Assembly: GCA_041661865.1 (NCBI GenBank)
Contig: JBAZTO010000029.1
Location: forward strand, 1-50,770
Length of the DNA stretch: 50,770 nucleotides
Reading direction: 5' to 3'
DNA from: JBAZTO01 sp041661865
Lineage (GTDB): Bacteria > Planctomycetota > Phycisphaerae > SM23-33
Shown here: positions 33,571-41,583 of the stretch, piece after piece
Numbering within the stretch: position 1 is the stretch's first letter
Layout of the letters: every line of letters begins with the position of its first letter
Position numbers and translations under genes: made by a program
The notes under the pieces: generated by a model
What the model was told of the DNA's origin: nothing
The model's input: the letters and a program-made list of their open reading frames with translations, nothing else
The model's database searches: none

Positions 33571-34611
33571 ATGCCCAACGAGACAGTAACAAACAAGGCG
33601 ATGTTCGTCGACGAGGTCGATATCGGCGTCTTTGCCGGTGACGGCGGCGACGGCTGCGTGGCATTCCGCCGGGAGAAGTTCATTCCGCGCGGGGGGCCCA
33701 ACGGCGGGGACGGCGGGGACGGCGGCAGCGTTTATCTCCAGGCCGACGATTCCTACAACACGCTTCAGCACCTGGCCGGCCGGCATCACTGGCGGGCCGA
33801 GCGCGGCGGCCACGGGCTGGGCAAGAATTGCCACGGCAAGAACGGCAAGGATGTGATCATCCTCGTGCCGCCCGGCACCATCATCTACGACGCCGAAAAG
33901 GGCCTGCTCCTCAAGGATCTCACCCTGCACGGCCAGAGCATCCGCATCGTCAAGGGCGGCAAGGGCGGGCGCGGCAACACGCACTTCAAGAGCGCCACCC
34001 ACCAGGCCCCGCGCGAATTCGAGCCCGGCGGCGAGGGCGAGCATCGGCAACTGCACCTGGAACTCAAGCTCATCGCCGACGCCGGCCTGGTCGGCAAGCC
34101 CAACGCCGGCAAGAGCACCCTGCTGTCGCACCTTTCCGCCGCCCGGCCGAAGATCGCCGACTATCCCTTCACGACCCTGCACCCATGCCTGGGAATCGTG
34201 GAGATGCCCAACCGCCAGCGCTTTGTGCTGGCTGACCTGCCCGGGCTCATCGAGGGCGCCCACGCCGGCGCCGGCCTGGGCGACGCCTTCCTCCGCCACG
34301 TCGAGCGGACGCGACTGCTGGTGCATATCGTGGACATCGGCCCCATCGACGGCAGCGACCCGGTCAAGGACTACCGCTCCATCAAGCGCGAGCTGAAGCT
34401 GTACTCCAAAAAGCTGGCGACCAAGCCGGAGATCGTGGTGGCCAACAAGATGGACCTGACCGGCAGCGACGAGCAACTCAAGAAATTCCGCAAGGCCATC
34501 AAGTCCGAAGTCACCGCCATCAGCGCCGTCACCGGCAAGGGGCTCGACGCACTGATGGCCCGGATATGGCGAACGCTTCAGGAAATCAAGGCGAACGAGC
34601 CGAAAGAATAG
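33571..34611 (+). CDS. obgE: Obg GTPase (ribosome assembly)
   Basis: A 346-residue Obg protein, a GTPase that binds the 50S precursor and couples ribosome maturation to cell state. The glycine-rich Obg domain fills 1-165 (GDGGDGCVAFRREKFIPRGG and GGDGGDGGSVYL), followed by the G domain: GKPNAGKST (G1), DYPFTTLHPCLG (G2), ADLPGLIEGAHAGAGLG (G3), NKMD (G4) and ISAVTGKG (G5). The C-terminal OCT domain is lacking, as in many bacteria. MPNETV at 33571 is used; MFVDEVDI at 33601 is the alternative. It follows rpmA and precedes coaX. Confidence 0.96.
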   Translation: MPNETVTNKAMFVDEVDIGVFAGDGGDGCVAFRREKFIPRGGPNGGDGGDGGSVYLQADDSYNTLQHLAGRHHWRAERGGHGLGKNCHGKNGKDVIILVPPGTIIYDAEKGLLLKDLTLHGQSIRIVKGGKGGRGNTHFKSATHQAPREFEPGGEGEHRQLHLELKLIADAGLVGKPNAGKSTLLSHLSAARPKIADYPFTTLHPCLGIVEMPNRQRFVLADLPGLIEGAHAGAGLGDAFLRHVERTRLLVHIVDIGPIDGSDPVKDYRSIKRELKLYSKKLATKPEIVVANKMDLTGSDEQLKKFRKAIKSEVTAISAVTGKGLDALMARIWRTLQEIKANEPKE

Positions 34612-34646
34612 TGCGTAGTGCGGAGTGCGAAGTGCGGAGCTCAAGA

Positions 34647-35432
34647 ATGGACGAAGAACAGGAACAGGTACCTCACGTGCTGGCCTGCGACGTAGGCAAT
34701 AGCGCCGTTCATTACGCCCACGTTCACGGCGAGACAGTCACTCCGCAGCAGGTCTTTCGGCTGGGCGAGTTGTCCAACCTCGGGCGTGACCTGGCGGCCT
34801 TGTGGGAGCAGATCCCCGAGCCCAAGAAGCTCGTCGCGTGCAGCGTCAATCCCGCGGGGCTCAAGGCCCTGGAGGCGGCGGCCGGCGAGAGCCTGGGCCA
34901 GCCGGTCCTGGTCGTCGGGCGCGACCTGCCCCGGCCGATCGATGCCGACGTGACCGACCCGTCGGCCATCGGGACCGATCGCCTCTGCGCCGCGGCGGCG
35001 GCCTTCGACCGTCTCGGCGTCGCCTGCGTGGTGGCCGACTACGGGACGGCCATCACCCTCGACTGCGTCAATGCCAACGGCGTCTTCCAGGGCGGCGCGA
35101 TCCTGCCGGGCCTGGCCATGGCGGCCCGCAGCCTCCACGACGGCACCGGGCAATTGCCGGAGGTCGAACTGACCGACCCGGACTGGACCTTCGGCAAGGA
35201 CACCCGCCAGTCCATCGTCGGCGGCATCGTTTTTTCGGCGCGGGCGGCACTGAAAGAATTCACCGAAATATATGCGACCGAACTGGGCCACTGGCCGCTG
35301 GTGATCCTCACCGGCGGCGACGCGGGGCTGATCTGCCCCGACGTGGTTGAATCGGGCCTGGTGCAGGCCATCGTGCCCGACCTGGTGCTCCGCGGCGTGG
35401 CCGCGGCCTACTATCGCTCGCTGCTGAAGTGA
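34647..35432 (+). CDS. coaX: Type III pantothenate kinase
   Basis: CoaX phosphorylates pantothenate in the first step of coenzyme A synthesis; type III enzymes need a monovalent cation and resist CoA feedback. The 261-residue protein belongs to the acetate-kinase/HSP70 fold: LACDVGNSAVHYA (phosphate 1 motif near 15), IGTDRLCAAAAAF (PAN motif) and VVADYGTAITLDCV (phosphate 2). FQGGAILPGLAMAARSL and VILTGGDAG follow. The start at 34647 is taken at MDEEQEQ; upstream the frame covers AGTGCGGAGTGCG direct repeats (34611-34643). The stop overlaps a GTG of the following GTPase frame, so the two genes are adjacent or coupled. Confidence 0.92.
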   Translation: MDEEQEQVPHVLACDVGNSAVHYAHVHGETVTPQQVFRLGELSNLGRDLAALWEQIPEPKKLVACSVNPAGLKALEAAAGESLGQPVLVVGRDLPRPIDADVTDPSAIGTDRLCAAAAAFDRLGVACVVADYGTAITLDCVNANGVFQGGAILPGLAMAARSLHDGTGQLPEVELTDPDWTFGKDTRQSIVGGIVFSARAALKEFTEIYATELGHWPLVILTGGDAGLICPDVVESGLVQAIVPDLVLRGVAAAYYRSLLK

Positions 35433-35443
35433 GCGGCCTTGCG

Positions 35444-36601
35444 ATGTCTCAACCGATAGCCACATTGCAGACCCCCCACGGCCGGGGCGGGATCACGGTG
35501 CTCGTGCTGGAGGGCGCGGGCGCCGAGCAGATCCTGGCCCGGGCCTTCCGCCCCCTGCCCAGCCACGCCGCCGCGAGCGACCCCACTGCCATCCAGCTAG
35601 GCCGGCTGATGGACGGGCCGCGCGTCATCGACGAGGCGATCCTCTGCCGCCGCGGGGACAGTTGGGAGATCAACATTCATGGCGGGCCCGTCGCGGCCCA
35701 GGCCGCTTTGGAACTGCTCGTGCGGCTCGGCGCCCAGGCCGGGGCGGCCCAGGCCGTCGCGACCGGCGCCTTCCCGCTGGCCCATCCCGAGTGGAACAAC
35801 CCCGCCGTCGGCTGCGAACTGCTCGAAGCCCTGCCGGCCGTCGCGAGCGAACTGACGCTGTCGGCGATCAGCCGCCAGTGGTCGGCGGGCCTGAGCGAAC
35901 TGGTCGCCCGGACACTCGCCGGCATTGCCGCCGCCGGGAAAGTCACGCCCGCCGACGCTTCCGCCCTCCGCCGCTGTGCCGCGGGGATCGGGCCAATGCG
36001 GCGATTGCTCGATCCGCCCCAGGTCGTGCTGGCCGGGCCGCCCAACGCCGGAAAGAGCACGCTGGCCAACGCGATGATCGGACGAGCCGTCAGCATCGTC
36101 GACCCGGCCGCCGGGACCACGCGCGACTGGGTGCGCGAACTGGCCATCTTCCACGGCGTGCCCCTCTACCTCACCGACACCGCCGGCCTGTGGTCGGGGG
36201 CCGATGGCATCGACGCCCAGGCCGTCGCCCGCGCCCGCGCCGCAGCCCTCTCCGCCGACCTGGTGATCCTGCTGCTGGGGCCCGATCAGGACCAGCCGCC
36301 CGCGCCGGCCCGCGATTGGCCCCCCGGCAAGAGAGTCCTCCGCGTCGCCTCCAAGTGCGACCTGGGCCCGCCGCGCAGCCCGTGCGACCTCGCCGTCTCG
36401 GCCCAGAGAGGTGACGGCCTGGAGGATCTCAAGATCGCCGTCGTCCGCGCGCTGGGGCTGGCCGACGTGGATTGGACCGCCCCGCTGGCCCTCACCGAAC
36501 GACAGGCCCGGCTGCTCGCCCAGGCGGCAGATGCGATCGATGGAGAAGATGCAGGCGCAGCCCAGGAATTACTCGTGAAGGTGTTGCGTCAGTCGGATTG
36601 A
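35444..36601 (+). CDS. MnmE/TrmE-like GTPase lacking the C-terminal CxGK motif
   Basis: A 385-residue protein with the MnmE layout: an N-terminal folate-binding type domain (PIATLQTPHGRGGITVLVLE, then WEINIHGGPVAAQAALELL), a helical domain, and an inserted G domain (LAGPPNAGKSTLANAMIGRA, then AGTTRDWV, DTAGLW and SKCD). Canonical MnmE, which modifies U34 of tRNAs together with MnmG, is about 450 residues and ends in FCIGK with a catalytic cysteine. Here the protein ends VKVLRQSD and that motif is missing, so it is either a specialised paralogue or has lost the modification step. The G4 motif is SKCD rather than NKxD. The GTG at 35429, overlapping the coaX stop, is an alternative start. Its last 150 bp are duplicated downstream. 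Confidence 0.82.
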   Translation: MSQPIATLQTPHGRGGITVLVLEGAGAEQILARAFRPLPSHAAASDPTAIQLGRLMDGPRVIDEAILCRRGDSWEINIHGGPVAAQAALELLVRLGAQAGAAQAVATGAFPLAHPEWNNPAVGCELLEALPAVASELTLSAISRQWSAGLSELVARTLAGIAAAGKVTPADASALRRCAAGIGPMRRLLDPPQVVLAGPPNAGKSTLANAMIGRAVSIVDPAAGTTRDWVRELAIFHGVPLYLTDTAGLWSGADGIDAQAVARARAAALSADLVILLLGPDQDQPPAPARDWPPGKRVLRVASKCDLGPPRSPCDLAVSAQRGDGLEDLKIAVVRALGLADVDWTAPLALTERQARLLAQAADAIDGEDAGAAQELLVKVLRQSD

Positions 36602-36649
36602 CGGCGTCACTGATTCGTGGTCGCAAACGCCGCGACCACGGCACCCGGC
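36446..36649. repeat. Direct repeat, left copy (3' end of the MnmE-like gene)
   Basis: About 204 bp covering the last 52 codons of the GTPase, its stop codon and 48 bp of downstream DNA, including GTGGTCGC...GCGACCAC. It matches 37614-37818 with 11 substitutions, all transitions, and one single-base indel. The right boundary (36649) is exactly one base before the stop codon of the minus-strand gene that follows. Confidence 0.85.
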
Positions 36650-37327
36650 TCAAGCCTCATGTGGATTAATCCTTTTTAGCACTGCTGACTTGGCGGCAGA
36701 CAAGACAGCTCCAAGGAACGTGAAGCGTCGGTGGCGACGAAGGACCACGGTAGTATAAAAGTGCCGAGTGCGACTGATATCAAAAACAAACTCAAGTTTG
36801 ATATGCGGCGAGAAATCCTCGATCTGCCGCACAGCTCCTGACACGGGCGAGCCACCGATCAGCATGGACCACTTCCACAGAAATCGGTTCACTGGCTTTG
36901 TAATTAGAACGATAATCTTCTTGTTCACCAGTGCGTCCCCAAAGAACGGCAAGTCGGGCAGCGAGTGGTGAAAGGAAAACATATAGCAGTGCTTGTCGTC
37001 ATACACTGAGTAGAAGGACTTTATGCGACACTCTGTCTGTAGATGAGTTGTTCCATGGGGGCATACTATTGGTATCCCGTCGACCTGAAGGAGTTTGCGA
37101 TCAGTTCCCGCACATATTTCCGGACGGAATGACAGGCTGTGTTGTTGGTCGTCATGGACAAGCAGGCATTTCAATGTGCCCAGGTCCACCGACGGTGGAA
37201 GTACTTCCTTATAGGTAGCAAAGGTAACCGGCGCGTTTGATGGGTTGTGGACAGAACGGATTTCGTAGACGTTGGCTGTTCCGTCTTTTGCCACTTTGTA
37301 CGTCATCTCAGCAGAAAAGGTCGGCAT
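36650..37327 (-). CDS. Hypothetical protein inside the repeat-flanked islet
   Basis: A 225-residue protein that I do not recognise. The N-terminus is MPTFSAEMTYKVAKDGTANV and the middle contains CLLVHDDQQHSLSFRPEICA and FYSVYDDKHCYMFSFHH. It ends basic (RRHRRFTFLGAVLSAAKSAV). No signal peptide or membrane helix is evident. Composition is more A/T- and Cys/His-rich than the surrounding genes, suggesting acquisition. AGAGGA lies 9 bases ahead of the ATG. The stop codon abuts the left repeat boundary, and the promoter side contains two strong palindromes. It is the only gene between the two copies of the GTPase 3' end. A beta-rich fold is possible; no function is proposed. Confidence 0.75.
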   Translation of the reverse strand: MPTFSAEMTYKVAKDGTANVYEIRSVHNPSNAPVTFATYKEVLPPSVDLGTLKCLLVHDDQQHSLSFRPEICAGTDRKLLQVDGIPIVCPHGTTHLQTECRIKSFYSVYDDKHCYMFSFHHSLPDLPFFGDALVNKKIIVLITKPVNRFLWKWSMLIGGSPVSGAVRQIEDFSPHIKLEFVFDISRTRHFYTTVVLRRHRRFTFLGAVLSAAKSAVLKRINPHEA

Positions 37328-37414
37328 GGCTATGTCCTCTTAGTCAACGGCTACGCGGCCTGTGTACTGGTTCAGCCTGAATTGAGCGCGCGCCCAGTTC
37401 AGCCATGATACTGG

Positions 37415-37467
37415 ACCGTCCGACCGCCGGACGGTTCTTCGTACCTGCCTGACCAGCAGGCAGGTAC
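37415..37467. repeat. Two perfect palindromes upstream of the islet gene
   Basis: ACCGTCCG/CGGACGGT (37415-37422/37428-37435) and GTACCTGCCTG/CAGGCAGGTAC (37441-37451/37457-37467). They could be operators, recombination sites or dispersed hairpins. The rest of 37328-37613 contains no gene. Confidence 0.7.
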
Positions 37468-37613
37468 GACCTGCTGTCGAAGTCCCGACTGGCTATCCCT
37501 GGCAGGTTGCGTCCCCGCAGAGCCTGCGTCCGTTTCACCCGCTGGTCGTATTGTCCCACTCATGTCGATCATCGTCAATCAGATTCCGTGGCCCGGCGCC
37601 ATGCAACCCGCCT

Positions 37614-37818
37614 CGCGCGTTGGGGCTGGCCGACGTGGATTGGACCGCCCCGCTGGCCTTCACCGAACGACAGGCCCGGCTGCTCGCCCAGGCGGCAGAT
37701 GCGATCGATGGAAAAGATGCGGGCGTGGCCCAGGAGTTGCTCGTGAAGGTGCTGCGCCAGTCGAATTGACGGCGTCACTTGATTCGTGGTCGCAAACGCC
37801 GCGACCACGGCACCCGGC
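37614..37818 (+). pseudogene. Detached second copy of the MnmE-like gene 3' end
   Basis: Carries the last 52 codons of the GTPase (stop at 37767-37769) plus the same 3' flank, in the same orientation as the intact gene and 1168 bp downstream of it. The encoded ending is VKVLRQSN instead of VKVLRQSD. There is no G domain and no start, so it is not functional. Most differences from the intact copy are synonymous or conservative, implying that the copy diverged under selection elsewhere before joining this site. Confidence 0.85.
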
Positions 37819-37895
37819 ATCATCATAATGATTCGCATTGCGAAGTCGCACTGCGCGATGTAAGGTGATGCGAACACTGCTTGGGGATAACAAAT

Positions 37896-40800
37896 ATGGC
37901 TACAAACGCAGGTCTATTGAAGATCTTGAAATCGGCCCCGCGGGCGCGGTTCTACCTCTGCGACCTACATGTGCATAGTCCGGCCTCGGCAGACGTCAGA
38001 CGGGGAGACCGCTTCAAGCAACTGTCTGAATCAGAGCGACAGATGCTCGATCCGATTCCCGAAGCCGCCGCCAACGATCCCGTGTCTTACGAGAAGCAGG
38101 TTCTTTCAGCGTTTCCAGTGGCGTGCTATCACCAACTTCTGGTCAATCGCCGTGATTCCGTTGCGCAGCAGGAGTCCATTTCTCTAGGTGAAGATTGGGC
38201 CTTCGTGGCAATCACGGACCACAACGTCTGTAGCTACGCTACGGCTCTGTCAATGTACGCATGGGAACAACGAGACAAGTCTCGGCTCGTGGTGTTTCCG
38301 GGCTTGGAACTTGACGTTTCGTTTCCGGTAGGTAAAGACGGACGCACCAAGGCGCATGTCATCCTGATCTATCCCCCAGGCAGCGAACCATCAGACATCC
38401 GTGTCGCGGTACATGGCCTTACCACAAACAATTGGGAGTTTGGACACACGGCCGAAGTGTCTTCCCTTCCCGCCTTCATCAACGGACTGAGGAATCATAA
38501 GGATTACCAGGCCATAGCAATTGCTGCTCACGTTGCATCAGGTAAAGGAGTGCGCGGGGCTGCCAAGGCGCTTCGAGAAGGCGATACATTTACGGCTCTC
38601 GACGCAGCAATAGCGCGGACTTCAGCAGAGCTAGAGCACAATCAGGATGCTGACAAGGACGCTCTCAATTTGCGCCTTGAGCAGCTCAAGAAGGACCGGC
38701 AGAAGGAATCTGAGCAGGTATCCTTCGACATACTCGATCTTGTGGGGGCTTGTGGGTTCGATGGCCTACAGGTGTCATGCAAGCAGGACGAGAGTCATTA
38801 TCGCCGCCTCCACAGGTTTCAGACGTCGTTTGGCCGGGCCGTACCCCTCGTTGCCTCAGACGCCCATCGAGCCGGTGACATCTTTGCCTGCGAGAACAAC
38901 TTCCCCTATCTAAAGCTACCCGTCGAATTAACCAAGGCAAGCAACGACAAGATTCTCACGCTTGTTCGGCGCGCCATTCGATACGGCGAGACCAGATTCA
39001 GTTATTCGACACCGGGGCAGGTGACACGTTGGATATCCGGGCTGGAAATTACTCCGGACGTCAAGACCGCAAGCGCATTCTGGCCTTTCGACACTGACTC
39101 TAACGGCAATAAGTCTTTTGTGCTGCCTTTGTCGAGGAACCTGAACTGTCTTGTCGGTGGCCGTGGGTCCGGCAAGAGCGCAGCCATTGAGGCCATTGCG
39201 TTTGTCACCGACCCAGCGAAGTTCCAGGGCAAGCAGCGAAAACACGATGATGATCTTCGAAAACACGATGATGATCTTGAAGACTGGTACAGGCGGGCCA
39301 AAGCGACACTGGCCGGGTGCCATGTACGTTTGGTGTGGCAAGTCGCTGGCAGCACCGATGGTTTGCCGAAGGGAGCCATCTTCTCGTCGCGGTATTTTAA
39401 CCCCTCCGGAGAGCATGGGGCTGTGAGCCATGCAAATACCGATGACAAGGAAATACTGAGCAGTGCGTTTGCGATTGAGCCTCCGAAGATATTTCGGGCC
39501 CGCCAAATCGAAAATGCCGCTGCACCAGCCGAGTTGCGACAACTATTCGACACGTTGGTAGGCGAACGAATCCCGACGCTTGAGAAGGAGATAGCTGACC
39601 TGCAGGCCCAACTGGCACAGCAACGCGAGGATATGGATGCCATAGCTTTGCGGATTTCGGGGCTAACACAAGAAGATGCACCTCTGCGAGAATACTACCG
39701 GCGGAAGATCGCCTACGAGGCGGCGAATAGCCCCGAAGTCCAACCATTCTACAAGCATCTAGATGAAGCCGATGCGGCTGAAGGCCTTGCTCGTGACGCT
39801 AAGGTGCGTTGGGATCAGGCGGTCACTGATACGGAGATTGGAAAAATCAAATCGAAGCTGCTTGCTGCACTGGATGCGGTATCGAAGAAACTCGTCGACA
39901 AGACCGGCAAGGTGAAGCCTCATTGCGACGGTATGGCCAGGCTATTTGTGAAAGACAAGAACGGCGTGTCGCCGCGAGACCGTCTGCAAGGAGCAATTGA
40001 GCATGCCGAGGAAGAAGTTGCCGCGGTCGAAGCACTGATCAAAACTGCTGTGACGGAGACTGGCGCAGAACACAAAAATGCCAGGGAGGTCTTGGTCAAG
40101 AAAGGTCTGCCTCCTGGAGCAAAAGACAGAGAAGCGAAAAAACAGGACTTCAAAACAGCAGAAGAGAATCTTGATGAATATCGCGAGATGATGCAAGAAT
40201 GGCTGGATCGAGTTCAACTCCGCAACCAGAAGTTCCACGCCCTGGTGGAAACGTGCAAGGAACGCACAAAGCTCAGGACAGAGACTGCGGGCAGGCTCTG
40301 TGCTCAACTCGGGCAGGACTTGGACCCTTCCGTGCTGGTGATCAAGGTCGAAGTTCATCCGATGGAGGACCGAACTTCTTTCCGGGAATGGCTTTCAGAT
40401 CACATCGCTCCTTCTATTTCAAGATCAAAGGAGGGGAGGGTCGCCGCGCTCATCGATAACGGCATCCTGCCCAACCAGATGCGAGATAGCCTGCTTGGAG
40501 AAATAGAGGATGCGGCTGCGGTTTTCACGGTTGACAAGGACAAGGCGAGCGATGGACGCATCGAACCTGAATTGGCTACGAAGATTGTTCAAGAATGCTC
40601 CGGGAAGGTCCGCTTGGAGGCCGAGCACACGACGGCCAAAGAAAAGCCATCACCGGAGTTCGTCAAGAAACTGCCTCCTGAGATTCGGGACGGCCTCTGG
40701 ACGTTCCCACTAACCGGGCCCGACTCGGACGACCTCATTGTTGACGGTGTGCTGGCCTTGGACGAAGTGGTCTTCGACGACCGCCCTGAGATTCTGCTGA

Positions 40801-41234
40801 ATGACCGACCACGGGAGACAGGCAGCACGTTGCGCCCCATCGACGAGCTCTCTCCGGGTCAAAGATGTAGCGCTATTCTGCCCATCCTACTTCTCAACGG
40901 CCGCAGTCCCCTGATCATCGATCAGCCTGAGGATAACTTGGACAATCGTTTGATTCGACAGGTGATCGTCAACATCCTGGCGAGCATCAAACTGCGGCGC
41001 CAGGTGATTGTCGCCACTCATAATCCCAATCTTCCAGTGCTTGGAGACGTCGAGCAAGCCGTGGTGTTACGGGCAGTTGAGGAGAAACAGGCCTGTCTCG
41101 AATCAATGGGGAACCTGGACTCCCCTGATACCGTAGCCCATTTGACGGAGATCATGGAAGGCGGGCGTGAGGCATTCCAGTACCGCCAAAGCATCTATCA
41201 ATCGCACTGGGCTGGACCTATCGCTGCCGTGTGA
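37896..41234 (+). CDS. PHP-domain protein fused to an SMC/ABC-like ATPase (TrlF-like)
   Basis: A 1112-residue two-part protein. Residues 20-400 form a PHP-type metal-dependent hydrolase domain: DLHVHSP (23-29), AITDHN (about 105-110), FPGLELDV and AHVASGKG. From about 415 comes an SMC/ABC-type ATPase: Walker A VGGRGSGKSA (about 420-429), a long predicted coiled coil (about 545-880), signature LSPGQRCSAILPILLL (about 985), Walker B PLIIDQPEDNLD (about 1005-1016) and H-loop ATHNP (about 1040). The layout matches proteins annotated as TrlF-like ATPases; similar nuclease-plus-ATPase fusions are common in phage defence. Composition is A/T-richer than the neighbours. A 21-bp in-frame tandem duplication lies just after Walker A. 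ATG 37896 is used. DNA or RNA cleavage is an inference. Confidence 0.85.
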   Translation: MATNAGLLKILKSAPRARFYLCDLHVHSPASADVRRGDRFKQLSESERQMLDPIPEAAANDPVSYEKQVLSAFPVACYHQLLVNRRDSVAQQESISLGEDWAFVAITDHNVCSYATALSMYAWEQRDKSRLVVFPGLELDVSFPVGKDGRTKAHVILIYPPGSEPSDIRVAVHGLTTNNWEFGHTAEVSSLPAFINGLRNHKDYQAIAIAAHVASGKGVRGAAKALREGDTFTALDAAIARTSAELEHNQDADKDALNLRLEQLKKDRQKESEQVSFDILDLVGACGFDGLQVSCKQDESHYRRLHRFQTSFGRAVPLVASDAHRAGDIFACENNFPYLKLPVELTKASNDKILTLVRRAIRYGETRFSYSTPGQVTRWISGLEITPDVKTASAFWPFDTDSNGNKSFVLPLSRNLNCLVGGRGSGKSAAIEAIAFVTDPAKFQGKQRKHDDDLRKHDDDLEDWYRRAKATLAGCHVRLVWQVAGSTDGLPKGAIFSSRYFNPSGEHGAVSHANTDDKEILSSAFAIEPPKIFRARQIENAAAPAELRQLFDTLVGERIPTLEKEIADLQAQLAQQREDMDAIALRISGLTQEDAPLREYYRRKIAYEAANSPEVQPFYKHLDEADAAEGLARDAKVRWDQAVTDTEIGKIKSKLLAALDAVSKKLVDKTGKVKPHCDGMARLFVKDKNGVSPRDRLQGAIEHAEEEVAAVEALIKTAVTETGAEHKNAREVLVKKGLPPGAKDREAKKQDFKTAEENLDEYREMMQEWLDRVQLRNQKFHALVETCKERTKLRTETAGRLCAQLGQDLDPSVLVIKVEVHPMEDRTSFREWLSDHIAPSISRSKEGRVAALIDNGILPNQMRDSLLGEIEDAAAVFTVDKDKASDGRIEPELATKIVQECSGKVRLEAEHTTAKEKPSPEFVKKLPPEIRDGLWTFPLTGPDSDDLIVDGVLALDEVVFDDRPEILLNDRPRETGSTLRPIDELSPGQRCSAILPILLLNGRSPLIIDQPEDNLDNRLIRQVIVNILASIKLRRQVIVATHNPNLPVLGDVEQAVVLRAVEEKQACLESMGNLDSPDTVAHLTEIMEGGREAFQYRQSIYQSHWAGPIAAV
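39237..39278 (+). repeat. In-frame 21-bp tandem duplication in the ATPase gene
   Basis: Two perfect copies (39237-39257 and 39258-39278) encode RKHDDDL-RKHDDDL about 25 residues after Walker A. The perfect identity suggests a recent slippage event; the frame is kept. Confidence 0.9.
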
Positions 41235-41360
41235 CCAAGCAGCGGCATCCTTTGTTCTCGTATCACAATACCAAGCTACTTATTGTCGGCCAAACTCTTG
41301 TGAATAAGAAACCAGATTTTGCCACCTGTCGTGTCAGACTGCTGCGGCCATCTCGTCAAA

Positions 41361-41578
41361 GCATATAAGTGCCGGGTGCCGGGTGCCCGGTGCCACGCTT
41401 CTGTCTTGCAGAAGCATGCTCCTTCACCACGCGTGAAAGCATGCTTCTCCGCTGCGCTTAGAGAAGCATGGCACCAACCCGCCTCGCGCGCCTCTTCTCT
41501 ATTTCCTCTTCTCTATTTCCTCTTCTCTATTTCCTCTTCCCTCTTGCCTTTTCCCTGGTCCCTGGTCCCTGGTCCCTG
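41361..41578. repeat. Palindromes and tandem repeats downstream of the ATPase gene
   Basis: GTGCCGGGTGCC units and GCTTCTGTCTTGCAGAAGC-type hairpins (41399-41417), then three perfect copies of CTTCTCTATTTCCT (41494-41535) and three and a half of CCCTGGT (41553-41578). CAACCCGCCTCGCGCG at 41475-41490 recurs exactly at 37604-37619 on the other side of the ATPase gene. The stretch 41235-41360 shows nothing that I can identify. Confidence 0.75.
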
Positions 41579-41583
41579 CTTTT

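Noticed and set aside
35444..36601. Annotation as standard mnmE
   Set aside because: Short by about 65 residues and without the C-terminal CxGK motif; called MnmE-like only.
39237..39278. CRISPR-like repeat
   Set aside because: Just a two-copy tandem duplication in frame within a coding gene, with no spacers.
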